Positions 1-10,634 of a DNA stretch of 32,784 nucleotides are shown here, one piece after another. The position numbers and the translations under genes were made by a program. The stretch lies in contig NW_022204851.1 of assembly GCF_008831285.2 (NCBI RefSeq), positions 1 to 32,784 on the forward strand, in the 5' to 3' direction. Source of the DNA: Nymphaea colorata. Lineage: Eukaryota > Streptophyta > Magnoliopsida > Nymphaeales > Nymphaeaceae. The notes under the pieces are model-generated. The model ran no database searches and was not told the origin of the DNA. It saw only the letters and a list, made by a program, of their open reading frames with translations. Every line of letters begins with the position of its first letter. Position 1 is the stretch's first letter.

Positions 1-137
1 AAATTTTCCTCCCATTGCAAAGCAAATATATACTCATATGACAAGTCTGTGTAGATGATTCTGTTTCCTCCCTAATAGACCCAAATTCTGTTTCCTCCCT
101 CTTTCCTCCGCTGGAGATGCTCTTTTGCTGTCTTAAA

Positions 138-425
138 TCAGAGAAGAAACCAAAGCCTTTGAACAGAAGCAAATATGACTGCCTGAGTTTGTGATTCAGT
201 GAAGGGTTGAGAGAACCTGCTGTCGAGCTGAACCTGTAGGCTGAGAACAAGAGCTGCCGAGAGGAGATTTGCAACAGGCTCATCACTAACATCCACAGCA
301 GAGAAATTCAGTCGACCCTGAGAAATTCCGGTGATAGGGTTGCTGCCAGAGTACAGGAAGAATCCGGCGAAAAGGCCCTCCCCTGACTTCCTTTCCCACC
401 GTTCTCTGGAATAATTTGCTGGAGA
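138..425 (-). other. Unidentified ORF inside putative Copia internal region
   Basis: An open frame of about 95 codons runs on the minus strand, downstream of a Copia-like primer-binding site at 568-579. The translation is mixed hydrophobic and polar with a segment NPITGISQGRLNFSAVDV, and it looks more protein-like than most frames here. I do not recognise a domain. It lacks the CCHC zinc knuckle expected of a Copia gag, although gag N-termini are poorly conserved and the window ends at position 1. It could be retroelement leader or gag, or chance. No upstream ATG with good context was found, and the frame begins near an ATG-like position only by default. Confidence 0.25.
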
Positions 426-567
426 CAAAGGTGTATCACGCAGCAGAGAGGAAGGCCGGCGCTGATTCTTCAGGCGATTCTAGCTGTCGAGCAGAAGATT
501 ATTCCAATTCCAGGTGTCTGAAGGACCTCTCTACAAAAGCTTGGATTTTTTTGGAAAAGCTTGTTTT

Positions 568-579
568 GCTCTGATAACA
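568..579 (-). promoter_or_regulatory. Copia-type primer-binding site (initiator tRNA-Met)
   Basis: Read on the minus strand this is TGTTATCAGAGC, one mismatch from TGGTATCAGAGC, the usual primer-binding site of plant Copia elements (complement of the 3' half of initiator tRNA-Met). It follows directly after a CA dinucleotide that would close the LTR, which is the expected geometry. Confidence 0.6.
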
Positions 580-1230
580 TGAGAAAACTTATTCAGAGGA
601 AGCGCGAAAGATAAAGCTGGAGAGAACTTGTTTTATTGATTCTTTGGACAACATATATATAGTACAAAAAAAAGTTATCGCTTACAAGATTTTTGGTATA
701 CAAGATCATGATAATACACAATTTCTTGAAAAATTGAGGGTACTAAAAAAATATTTCTCACTTACATTTACATGATCCACAATTTTTGGAGTGGATGAAG
801 GATTACAAAAAGGAAGGTTATAACGGAACAAATCTGCCATGTCTCACTTTTAAGTAATTTCAGTTGATATCAAGATCCTCAACGTCTTCCTTAATTCTCG
901 TCTTTTCATTGACATCAAGATCCTCAACGTCTTCAGCAATATTCTTATTTTGAATATCCGTAAAACCACGTTTTGCTGATTTACTCTTATCATTTCTATC
1001 CCAATCATTAACCACCTAAAATGTAGTTTGCATAACAATAACAGATCTTGATAAGAGATCTGATCGTTTTTTTCTTGACACTTTGTTTATCATGCAGGAT
1101 TTGCGAGACTATCTTACCTAAAATAGTCTGGCCTGCACTCTATATATGAGAGTCCATCTTCTCTCAAGAACATCAAAGAATGAATAAAGAGAGAGCTCGA
1201 CAGCAACTTAGTAGACGAGCAAAACCAACA
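580..1230 (-). mobile_element. Probable Copia-type LTR (R-U5 clear, 5' border uncertain)
   Basis: On the minus strand a TATA run (about 665-650) is followed after some 20 bases by AATAAAAC (about 640-630), then a short U5 ending in TTCTCA at 580, right against the primer-binding site. This TATA, polyadenylation signal, U5 and PBS order is typical of plant Copia LTRs. The far end is a guess: TGTTGG at 1230 is a plausible LTR start, giving about 651 bp, but no partner LTR or target duplication lies in the window. An exon-like block at 860-1015 falls inside this interval, so the true LTR may be shorter. Confidence 0.45.
860..1015 (-). pseudogene. Exon-like block with duplicated acidic motif
   Basis: A 52-codon frame ends in TGA at 862-860 and is preceded at 1017-1016 by an AG in a TTTTAG acceptor context. 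The peptide begins VVNDWDRNDKSKSAKRGF and then carries two near-identical copies of EDVEDLD(V/I)N, separated by a basic linker (EKTRIK). The duplication is visible in the DNA as two copies of a 24-base segment at about 864-888 and 911-935. The charged, low-hydrophobic composition fits the C-terminal exon of a plant protein. I cannot assign a family. It may be a gene piece carried by the surrounding retroelement, or a chance frame within the LTR. Confidence 0.3.
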
Positions 1231-1296
1231 GGCCTCAATGATTAGCAGCAAGGACTGTTCCAACTAGATGAACAAGGCTCTCCTTAGAGATGTGAG

Positions 1297-1460
1297 AGAG
1301 AAGCTCTGAGGGGAGAGCAGGCTAGGGCATCGCGTGGGGAAGGGAAAGCTTGGAGGGGAACCCCCGGTGCTCGCCAGGCGGATGGAAATCGAAGGAGAGA
1401 GAAGCTCTGAGGGGAGAAGATTAGGGCATCGAGTGGGAAAGGGAAAGCTCGCTGGGGAGA
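1297..1460 (+). repeat. About 98-bp imperfect tandem duplication in LINE 5' region
   Basis: The block beginning GAGAGAAGCTCTGAGGGGAG at about 1300 recurs at about 1398, and both copies continue into TAGGGCATCG(C/A)GTGGG and GGGAAAGCT. The second copy is slightly diverged. Plant LINEs often carry duplicated 5' untranslated or promoter segments. Here the second copy lies inside the open frame leading into ORF1. Confidence 0.75.
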
Positions 1461-3181
1461 TGGGAATCGGCGGACTGATGCATCTCGACAATAGGGGTGA
1501 GTTTCCAGACCTGGGGAGCACGGATGGAGCAACCCAAAGGAGCTTAGCAAAGTGCGACAACTCCAACCTGCACGGAATGGAAGAAGATAGCGGTGACAAG
1601 GATATGCAGCAGGGCGAAGGTGATGCTCCAACCACCCCTCAAACGAGGAAGTTAAAAGGGTGGGCAGGTGTTGTTCCTGGTAGCCAGGAGTTGGATTTTC
1701 AGGAGTGCCCAGCGGCGACTGTGGACAGATCTGGGGATGAATCCATGGTGGTCTTCCCTGCTGAGGGGTACCAGAAAATGGAGGAGCAATATCGGTTTGC
1801 GGTAGTGGCTGGCTTTTAAGGAGGTAGAATGAGCACGGGCATGGACTACAGTTATGTTTTCCAGGCCTTGCGTAAGCTTTGGATTAATGTAAACAGTCCA
1901 ACATTTTCTGTTATTGAGAGTGGGAGATTCTTGGTGCAGGTGAGTTCTGAGGAAGAGCTCAGAGAGGTAATGTACAGAAAATGGGTAGTTGGGGGTCGGC
2001 TTCTGATTACCAGTCGTTGGAAGCCAGGTACAGAATCACGCCTGAATGAAAAGGAATCGATCCCTTTGTGGATTCGCCTTCCTCAACTTCCAGTTTTGTT
2101 TAGGAATTCGTATAGCTTTAAAGCTATTGCTAGGGGGATGGGTGCCTCCTTCATTAGAGCAGATGAATGCACGATGCACAGGGACAAACTAGGTTCTGCT
2201 CGGGTGTGCATGGATGTTCCACTTGATTTCAGACCGGTGCCCAAAATCATCGTTGAAGCCAAGGGAAACAGGATATCAAAACAAGTGTTATACGAATCTA
2301 GGGTTCATTACTGATGTGTTTGTGGCACTACTTCACACTACGAGGATGCATGTAAGAATATGGGTAAAGCAGAAACGTCAGGGGCTGAGGAGCAAGTTTG
2401 GAGTATAGTTCTGGTCATTAAGAAACAAAGAGGTGGGATGCAGAAAAATGACTCTGGGAGAAGGGACACACAAGCAAATAGATTTGCCTCACTTGGGAGT
2501 CAGCTTAAGAATGATGCAGGGAATGGTAATCAGACTGACCCAGGTCTGAGAACTAGGCTGGCTTCTGATATTGGAGATGGGGGCATAAAGCAGAAAAAGG
2601 TAGAGAGAGAGGGTAGCCAGGTGAGGAAAAACTTTAATAAAGGAGGGACAACAGGGGGGAGGGACTCTTCGCAGAGCATGCCAGAGGAAGGAAAGACTGA
2701 AAACGCTGATGAAGGGATTCCCAACCCTTTCCTTTGTCTACAACAGACCGCCACTAACAACCTGGATGATCATGTACCTCCAATCAAATTCATGTTCGCA
2801 GCTGGGGCTAATGATTCTTACTTCGGCAAGGAGAAGGATGATAGTTTGAATATGAAGGAGGGCACTAATCAGGGTTCTGACCTTGTAAGAAGCCACATTG
2901 AAGTAGTTGATGCTAGTCAGAGGGGGACAAGAAAATCAACCAGGTTTGCCAGCAAGGGCAAGAAAGGTCACCCACCAGCCACTGTGATTAGTTTGGAAGA
3001 TGCAATTGTTCACCGATATAATGGTTCCAAGAAGCGGAAAAAGGTGGCTGACAATATGAATCAGGCACTTATAAACCTTCCAAATGTGGAAGATAATGAA
3101 GAGAATGCTAGTGGCAGGGCTCTCAGAATTGAGGGAGCAAGGGTAAAGGCTATCAACATTTTAAATCATGAAAGTATTTAG
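1382..3181 (+). pseudogene. LINE ORF1: DUF4283 plus zinc-knuckle nucleic-acid-binding protein
   Basis: One reading frame runs from the ATG at 1382 to TAG at 3179-3181, broken by TAA at 1817-1819 and TGA at 2312-2314. Around 1780-2220 it matches the DUF4283 domain of plant LINE ORF1: a YRFAVVAGF start, ALRKLW, a segment ending in RWKPG, then IPLWIRLPQLP and SARVCMDVPL. Just after comes a zinc knuckle, where CGTTSHYEDAC supplies the last Cys, His and Cys ligands. The TGA falls exactly where the first knuckle Cys is expected, so it probably arose from TGT or TGC. The C-terminal part is basic and serine-rich. ORF1 binds the element RNA in the family; this copy cannot make it without readthrough. 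It overlaps ORF2 by 14 bases. Confidence 0.9.
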
Positions 3182-4430
3182 CTGGAACATTAGAGGCCTT
3201 GCGAAGAGGCCTGCACAGCAAGAATTAAGTCTGATTCTCAATAAGTTTCATCCTTTTGTTGGGTTTGTTCTTGATTCGATGATTACCAATCATAGAATGA
3301 AGATAATTATGGAAAGATACCACAACAATAGATTTGTGTCTAACGTTGAAGGTACTGATGGTGAGGTGAGAATATTATATGTTTGGAAAGAGGAGGAAAT
3401 GGAAGCTACTTCTCTGGTTGTTGATCATAATTGGGTTGGTGTTTCTTTTCGTAGGCTGGCAAATGACAAAGTCTTTGTAGTTTTTGGTGTGTACCTGCCT
3501 CCTAGGTTTGGGGAAAGGCTGCAAAGCCTTTACAAACTAGAGGCCCTTGTTTCTAGAGTCGAAGGACCGGTTATGTTAATTGGTGATTTCAATGCCATGC
3601 TCAACAGCCGAAATAACTCGGGTTCTGCTCTGTTACCTGCTTCCTGCCTATCTTTCAATCGCTTTGTTTATGCTTGCAGGTTAAAGGAGGTTGAAGATAG
3701 TAACAAGAGGTTTACGTGGTCGAACCATAGACAAAGGCAAGACTTAGTGCAGTGTAAGCTGGATTGGTGCATGGTTAACAATGACTGAGAAGGCAGGCTT
3801 AAGGTCCAGACGTCAGCCACATCCGATCAAAGTGTGCTTCTATATCAGTCCAAGGACAATAATGATGATACACGGGGTCAGAAGCCGTTTAGATTCTTTA
3901 AGCCTTGGTTCATGGACAGGGAAGGTAAGGTAGTGAAGCTTGAAGCTTCGAGAGGTGAGGCTCGGGGTGCCCAATGATGCACCTCCTTCTTAAGCTTAAT
4001 CACCTGCGTAAGGCACTTCTACATTGGAACAGACATTCTTTTGGTAATTTTAGTGACAACATGACCACCCTTTAAAGCCGGCTAGAGGAATGCAGGGAGC
4101 ATATGGAACAAGGGGTGGAAGGTGCGATTGATGTGGAACACAGAGTGAGGAAGCAACTATCTCAGGCCCTTCTCATGGAAGAGGTAATGTGGAAACCAAG
4201 ATCGTGTACTCGTTGGCTTGCGGAGGGGGATAAGAACACCTCCTTTTTCCATGAGATGGCTATGTCTAGGCAAGCTAAACGAAAGATTAGAAGTATAGAG
4301 TATGATGGCACTGAATATGTACAGAGTAGACAGATTCTTGAAGTGTGCACTGCTTATTTTCGTAGGGTGTTAGATGAAGCGCAAGGAATGTTATTTGAGG
4401 GTGTTGATAGTATACCTATAGGAACCTCAC
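3168..4430 (+). pseudogene. LINE ORF2 fragment: endonuclease (EEP) domain, RT missing
   Basis: From the ATG at 3168 the frame reads SWNIRGL, the N-terminal motif of LINE AP endonucleases, then GDFNAML (Asp and Asn of the active site) and KLDWCMVN. A TGA at 3786-3788 stands where family members usually have Trp (NND-W-EGRLKV). Reading on, the SDH motif appears as SDQ at about 3820, so the catalytic His is gone; the ET motif is also altered (VLDS). Near 3970 the coding signal shifts to another frame (3974-4462), which has a further TAA at about 4072, HWNRHSFGNF, and the linker motif RWLAEGDKNTSFFH at about 4215-4256. Similarity ends near 4425, before the reverse transcriptase. It is non-functional. 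Confidence 0.92.
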
Positions 4431-4439
4431 ACCACTTCA

Positions 4440-5190
4440 GCACACACTTGACCCACTTGTAGGGCTATATAGGAGCCGAGTCAAAATTAAGCTCGTTCAG
4501 CTTGGCTCGAGCTCGTGTTTAGCAATACAAGGTCAGCTTGTACTCAATTCGATAGATCAAGCCACACTTCGAGTATGACTCTTTTAAGTTTGCTTACCAA
4601 CTCCCCATTTGACCTAATTTCTTTCTTTGGTTTTAAGCTCTATCACCTGAGTGGGGGGGTGTGGGTGCGGTTGCCGATGTGGGTGTGGGTGCCGGAGCGG
4701 CACATTATAAAAAATTTAAGTGCGGCGGTGTGGTAAGGGTATTTTATTATTATTATTTTTATTAATTTACTATATATATAACAGAATAAGCATGCATATA
4801 TTGTTATTATAATTAAGTTATCAATGTACATAACATACTTGAATAATTGTACTGCATACTAAAATATCATAACAACATATATTATATAAGTCATTTAGTA
4901 ATATGGCATTCTAATTGGGCTCGGGTATGAGTTGGAGCTGCGCCCATGTCTGGTGCGCACACGACTCGATGTAACTCGGGTGCGGTAGTAAAATAGAAGA
5001 GTCCGGGTTACTTAGGTTTTAAGTTTGAAAATTTCAAAAGAACACCTAGCTCATCGTCCTTGACCTCAGCCAGGACCAGTAGCATAGCCACATTGTGGCT
5101 GGTGTGAAATCTTAAATATTTACTGCTTTTCATATATATATGTATATATATCCACCAGATTTGAGTTTGTTTAAACAAGTGCCCCTCCAT
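4440..5190. repeat. Patchwork of repeat-like, non-coding sequence
   Basis: At 4485-4520 there are short GAGCTCG-type palindromic words (GGCTCGAGCTCG). At 4650-4740 there is a G-rich GTGGGTG/GTGCGG tract, echoed at 4915-4990. Between them the DNA is very AT-rich (4735-4910). Words of this kind are common in plant non-autonomous transposons, but no terminal repeats or target duplications could be paired. No coding signal is seen. Confidence 0.45.
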
Positions 5191-5200
5191 TCAATTTCTT

Positions 5201-5757
5201 TTGACTCCATCGGAGCTCAGCCAACTCTCAAAGGCGACTAAGCTCGATTTGAGCATCAACAACATATCTATTGAGACTCCAGCATCACCGCGGGAGTTGA
5301 AGGGCTTGGACCCATATGGCGGGGTTGGTCAGCCTCGACTTGGCTCGTCGGCACTATCCCGGCTTCCGTGGCTCGCCTGCGCAACCTGACCTACCTGTCC
5401 CTAAACCACAACGGGCTCACTGGGGCCATACCATCTGGACTCGGTAGGCGTCCCTTGATTCACGACCTCGACCTCTGCTACAACCGGCTCAGCGGGCAGG
5501 TGCCGTTCTGGAAGGAGGTGGTGGAGTGGTTGGGCCCCAAGCTCAAGCTCGCTGGAAACGACGGCCTGTGTCTTGGCTCTGAGATCGTCGGCACTGGCTT
5601 GGTTAGGGTGGACGTCGATGGCTGCATCTCTGACAACGTCGCCCAGTCGTTGGCCCGTGATGGCTCAGCAGTGAGCTCGAGCGGGTCGAGTCTCAGATTG
5701 GATTCTTGGTACGGCGTGGCTCCGTCCCTGCTGCCTGCTAACCTCCTCACGTTATGA
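5201..5757 (+). pseudogene. Plant extracellular LRR protein relic (PII-2/RLP29-like)
   Basis: Plant-type leucine-rich repeats can be read, but across three frames. First KLDLSINNISIE with a repeat start (5240-5310); then, after shifts near 5315 and 5345, GLVSLDLA followed by VGTIPASVARLRNLTYLSLN, then HNGLTGAIPSGLG and HDLDLCYNRLSGQVPF. It continues to KLKLAGNDGLC, a sequence that closes the LRR block in plant LRR proteins such as PII-2 and RLP29, and ends at TGA 5755-5757. There is no signal peptide and no kinase. In the family these are secreted or membrane-anchored proteins. The short repeat block (about four repeats) and two frameshifts indicate a 5'-truncated pseudogene. Its GC content is clearly higher than that of its surroundings. 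Assignment to the PII-2/RLP29 group is by memory of motif order. Confidence 0.78.
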
Positions 5758-5936
5758 CACTAGTGTCCTTTTCCACTGCTTTTTCTTATTATCTTTTTGT
5801 CTTCCGTAAAGAACATGAACAAAGTGTACATTTTTCGTGTTTTGAGTATACAAGATGAGTCTGTTTTCACTTTTCATCTTCAGTTGAGTAATTAGACACA
5901 ATTTGAGATTCTGTGTTCACTTCTTTTGATTATATG

Positions 5937-6080
<144 letters not shown>

Positions 6081-6109
6081 AGATATAGAGAGGGAGAGAG
6101 AGATTTCAT

Positions 6110-7230
6110 ATTATAGAGGCCAATAGAGAGATCTACCTCGTTCAATGGGTCTGTTCAATTTAGAGCAGGTGATGGTTTCCTGGACTTGTCTAGATAATAA
6201 AAGGACGTTCTGACCTACGTGGAATCAGTACCGTCCGACGAAGGAGTTCTGTACTTGATAGACTCCGTTTTGTACTGTTTGTGACCGATTCAGTACACCG
6301 ATCCGTGTTGAATACCGAAAGAGGGTTGTTTGAATTGGGAAGGGCGGTTCACCACTGTTTTTTTTGTTGCTCACGGAACAACTCTCTGAGTTGCGCGATA
6401 GGTTTTGTCGGTATGGACAAACAAAGAAAAAGGGAATTGTAGTCAAACACGGCACCTCTGGGCCCATGGAACCATATGTGGAGTTGGAACACGCTCTCTG
6501 CAAAGAGTGGGTACAGAGGGACCACTGAACTAATCCCCTTCGTCCCCTTTGTTTTGCTTATTGTGGATCCTGTATCTCGGACTGTTTTACTTCGATACGA
6601 ACGATATGCCTTACAACAATGCATGCAATGGCCATCTGACGTGTTGATCAAAATACTCTCTATCACGTGTTCTTGTTTAGAAAATATAAAAAAACAAAAT
6701 TTGATATGTAAGTTTTAAAAATTTTAAAATAACCAATATAAAAAAATATGTAAAATCGTATTTCAACTGTGGTTCGACCCTTGCCTATTCAATTGCAAAA
6801 AGCAAGCAAGATTAATCTTGATACTTCCACTTTCTAGTCGTGCTCAAATGTTTGATATTTATCATTTGTGGTGCATCTAATTTCTTCGAGTCTATGCATC
6901 ACTTTGTTTTGTATTAATTCGAGATTATACATCTTGTTGACCAAAAAACAAGGTACAATTTCTTGAAAATAATTAAATGGGGAATTAAGCTGGAATTTAT
7001 GCCTGGTAGAATTTTCTAGTTGCGTTTTCTTTCTTAAGCACGTTTCTTGGAATGATTTTGATACATGATCAGTTGCTTCTAGAAAGGGGGATGTATCAAC
7101 ATGCATATGTTGGTCAACCTAAGTTATGCCTCTAAACTACAAAAAAAACTCAAGAAAAAGTGAAGTCATAGAGAAATTAGTCATTTACATGATTGAGTTA
7201 AAAGTTGAGATACATGAATTAAAGGAACTT
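6110..7230. other. Unassigned intergenic DNA
   Basis: I see no supported gene. The section 6190-6620 is less AT-rich and has overlapping open frames on both strands, but neither translation shows a recognisable motif. The remainder is AT-rich with no clear repeats. Confidence 0.6.
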
Positions 7231-7231
7231 T

Positions 7232-7330
7232 TAGGGGTTATTTGGCAGTAGGGATGCTTTATAAGCATCCCATGAATCTACCCAAAAATTGAGGCAGATT
7301 CATGCAACAATAATTCAAGGTTCTATATCC
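7232..7330. mobile_element. MITE-like terminus with two adjacent hairpins
   Basis: A terminus-like sequence GGGGTTATTTGGCAGTAGGG is followed by an 8-bp hairpin (GGATGCTT / AAGCATCC, 3-base loop, about 7252-7270). A second hairpin follows, with 9-bp arms CATGAATCT and AGATTCATG. A related terminus, GGGGTTGTTTAGCAAATAGG, lies at about 32124. Such ends are typical of plant non-autonomous DNA transposons. The right end is not found here, probably cut by the next repeat. Confidence 0.5.
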
Positions 7331-7334
7331 TTCT

Positions 7335-7520
7335 AAATAAGGGTGAACAATGAGCCAAGCAACTTGAACTCGGTTCGTTAAAGCTCGGTTCGAACTCGAG
7401 TTCGAGCTAGCTTTTCTACTCAATGAGCTAGGCTTTAGTTGATCGTTCATCTTATGTTATCGAGCCAAGTCTGAGTTTGTTTAGGCTCGCTTATCCAACT
7501 CGGCTCGTTAGCACGAGAAA
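7335..7520. repeat. GAGCTCG/GGTTCG palindromic repeat block
   Basis: The block is built from overlapping words such as AGCTCGGTTCG, GAGCCAAG and GGCTCG. It is centred on a perfect 16-base palindrome, TCGAACTCGAGTTCGA, at 7390-7405. Similar words occur at 4485-4520. Repeats of this composition are widespread in plant genomes, probably as parts of non-autonomous transposons. No function is claimed. Confidence 0.6.
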
Positions 7521-7529
7521 CCGATATTT

Positions 7530-9990
7530 ATTGCTTTACTTTTCCTCATTGATTTGTCATTTTCCTTTTTCTTTTTCTCTGTCTTCACTCTCTTCCTCTT
7601 CCATCCTCCAATGTAATATTGCCATCATCATTCGCTCAGTTCGCTGCAGCTAAGGCCTCTGCTCAGTAATGGTTCTTCACTTTCCATTGACGTGATTTCT
7701 TAGCAACGATCGCCCCTGCTCGCCATCGCCATGGACTGCTTGCTCTTCATTGCTCCCAGTCACCATCGAGGTCGTCTGGTTGCCGTTCGCCATGTTCCCT
7801 AGAATAGCAGGGACCTATTCATCTCATCGCCTCTGCAATAGCAGGTGGGCGTCACAATGAAAGTAAAACTAAACATGTCACTATGCAGGAAGCCATTAAA
7901 GCAGAAAACAATTGCCCAACTCAACAAAACTAAATAATCAAACTAAATCAAAAAAGGATCCTACGGAATACAAATCAAAGCAATGACCTTAACCGCTGGA
8001 CATGTGCAATAGCTAACTAAAGGATCTATTCAACTAATCTGACACTAACGTGATACAAGAGAAACTGAGCATTATGCTCGTCTAAAACCATGAAGGACCT
8101 GAGGACATAAAACCCAAAACCCATGCAACTTCGATGAATAGAATCTTTCAAAAATGTCACAGTTCAAAATGGACTACAAAATTGATTGGTCCTTTTGAAA
8201 AGAGAGAAGAAGTGATCCATGACAGACTCAACCCTAAGTCTGGGTTATGTTGAAGACACTCGGTTTAAGATGGAATAATGGGCCAAGCTTAATCACTTAT
8301 CCAAAATGATATGCATCTCTTGAGACAAAGAAATGAAATTCGTCACACTCAACATGAGTTGACTATGTTCAAGGAGTTTCATCTATTACATGAATGGACT
8401 AATGGTTTGGTAATGGAATCGCCAACATTTTTCAAGGCCAAAGGGGATTGGGAATGAAATGACAAACATAGGTCAAGACCGAAGGAGACTGGTTAGTTCC
8501 TCCTATGACTAGAGATGTCAAGTTTTAGTTTGAAATAGTTAAAAAATGATCAATTTAACTAATAAGCATGAGTGCTCGTGTTGACCCTAGTACCGCACAT
8601 CTACCAAAGATTTTCACATTCAATTCTTGCGAGTTCAGCCTTCATGCCTTTCATCTCTTGGCAAACACCTTTTACTTTTTTTTCTCTTTTTTTATTTCTT
8701 TCTCTTCCATTCAGCTTTTGCCTTTAATTTTTTTTCTTGATTTTTTTTTAGGCCGACCTTCACCTTTGAGGGAATACCTCACCACCCCAAAGGTTACTAC
8801 GAAGCTCCATCGCTTTGGTGGTCATGTGTAGTTTTGTCACGTATCAAACCCGCTTGATCTTGCAGGCTTTCGATGAGCCAAAGGTTCATAAGTCGTTATC
8901 TTCGCGGTATAGGCATAAATCACCTATATGCCTACCCGGTACTCTTGATTACTGACCCAGAGGAATGACTACACAAGCCCCGAGCCAATCTCTCAACTCT
9001 CATTTTGCTACTTACCAAGATCTTACAAAGCATTTTGGCTTCTCTCTCAAGATATCTTCCTACTCAATCCTTATAAATGCTTGATTACCAGAGTCAATAG
9101 CATTTCCTAGTCTCAACTTTCCCAACTTCACATGACCTTTCCTTACTGCTCATATTCAAGATCTTTTCAATTTTCCTCTTCCATTGTTTGGCAACAAAAA
9201 TTTGAAATTTTATCCTTCTGCTCAAGGAGGTACTAAGACTAAAGAAAAGCCACATCATTGTGTGAGAAGACACTTTTAAAATGTTTTTAAGCAAAACTGA
9301 AAATTATCACTTTTACGAAAATTCTTAACATCAAATGGTATATCACCAAGAGGAAGGAATTCTACTTTAAAGAAGAGGGTGAATGCAAAGTAGCATAGGT
9401 TGGTTGGGTAGAAAAATGAACTTCACCAACTCTCCTAGGGACTTCTATACGAAAGGTTGGTTTAATAGTGACGATTTTCCATAAATGTTTGAGTCCTCAA
9501 CTGATTGAAAGTTTTACAAATGGTTTAGGTTAAGTTCTTATCTTTCCCCAAATGTAGCCTGGGAGCAATCTATCCTATGTGGCGGATTGTGTAAAATCAT
9601 CAAGTGCATGATAATGACAACTACAGGATTGGACTCTGTTAGACTCTAAATGTACAACTATCCAGCAAAGTTGATCAGTCTTATGCCCTGGTTACATGAG
9701 GACTTTGCAAAATATGTTTTTGACCACAAACTAATAAAGCATTAGCAGAAAACATCCAAACACAATGTCGTCATAGATGGAGGTGTCATGGACTTGACTT
9801 TATTTATGTCATCTACCTACTTCTTACCATGACCTTATGCTGCCCTTTGCATGATATGTTGACTTGCTTCCTGTTTGAGATATCTATGAAACACCTGTAC
9901 CAAGCTACACCACTTAGAGAACTGTTTTTCATTCGTTGACTACAAATGATAACCCTAGAGTTTAGCTTCTACCCTGGGAAACATGACCAA
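7530..9990. other. Unassigned DNA, no supported gene
   Basis: The part 7560-7850 is pyrimidine-rich and reads like the 5' leader of a gene (CT-rich followed by GC-richer sequence), but no long frame follows. A T-rich tract lies at about 8665-8755. Between 8760 and 9000 the sequence is of mixed composition, with no frame that I recognise. Parts of 9600-9790 give short open stretches without motifs. Overall it resembles old transposon debris. Confidence 0.5.
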
Positions 9991-10039
9991 GTGATGAGGC
10001 GAATCTCAAAACTCTTGAATCCAGGTCAGAGAAAAAAAA

Positions 10040-10222
10040 ATGATGAAGCTAACAACTGAGGAAACTGTTTCACCTGAAACAAACATAGACTTCCAAAATT
10101 TCCTATCCACAGCAACAACATACAACACTAACGTTCTTGACGAGCATGACAACTTAATTGAAATGAAGGCACCATACTTTATAAACACAGAAATCCCTGA
10201 AGAGACCTCCAGTCCATGTTAG
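10040..10222 (+). other. Unidentified 60-codon ORF
   Basis: An ATG-started frame of 60 codons (MMKLTTEETVSPETNIDFQN...) ends in TAG at 10220-10222. The product is rich in Asn, Thr and Glu, without hydrophobic segments or recognisable motifs. The opposite strand is also open over most of this interval, so the coding strand is uncertain. It lies 100 bases before another open block (10323-10634) and could belong to the same decayed gene or element. Confidence 0.2.
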
Positions 10223-10322
10223 TTGATGAAATCAGAACTACATGCAACCAATCCACCTGATGCCTACGACTGAAACCTGACCAAATTGTGGCACTAAAAA
10301 CCTCCCAATAAATGACCTAAAG

Positions 10323-10634
10323 CCGAAGTCAAGAGAAGCAGCAAAACAAGGTACTCGATCAGCAATCATGAAGTGGATTGGGGAAAATACCGGCAGATAC
10401 TATGACATAAGTATTCCCCATACAGTCGATGTTTCCAAATTAGGCGTCCTTTCCAAATTAGGCATCCCTTTCATCGAACTATTATTCCATGTCGATGGCA
10501 CTGTGTTCAAATTCTCCGATGCAGAATCCATAACCCACAATAAGCAAAACGGAAAAAGGATTCCTGAAGGCCTGATATCACAATTATCATTCTCCCAAGT
10601 AGCACAAGTAGAACTCGGGATACAAACCGGGTGA
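10323..10634 (+). other. Unidentified open block
   Basis: The frame is open from about 10323 (PKSREAAKQGTRSAIMKW) to TGA at 10632-10634, with an internal ATG at 10368. Later residues include DVSKLGVLSKLGIPFIEL and VDGTVFKFSDAES. An imperfect 15-base direct repeat (TTCCAAATTAGGC, twice) lies at about 10434-10462. I do not recognise a family. The minus strand is also open for some 40 codons here, and exon-like blocks on the minus strand follow at 10628-11122, so this could be a shadow of a minus-strand gene. Confidence 0.25.

Larger units (their letters stand above)
1264..4430 (+). mobile_element. Decayed LINE (non-LTR retrotransposon), truncated before RT
   Basis: The element has a 5' region with a short tandem duplication, ORF1 (1382-3181) with a DUF4283-like domain and zinc knuckle, and the apurinic endonuclease part of ORF2 from 3168. 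This is the standard order of plant L1-type LINEs. Homology stops near 4425, within the linker between endonuclease and reverse transcriptase; no RT, RNase H or poly-A tail is seen downstream. LINEs normally lose their 5' end, so the loss of the 3' half implies a later deletion or replacement. In-frame stops and a frameshift show that the copy is dead. Confidence 0.93.

Noticed and set aside
1284-1635. Two long minus-strand frames opposite the LINE 5' region
   Set aside because: They lie antisense to the better-supported LINE ORF1 and are Ser/Pro-rich by composition.
6190-6660. Organelle or rRNA-derived insert because of more even composition
   Set aside because: I recognise no rRNA, tRNA or organelle gene sequence in it.
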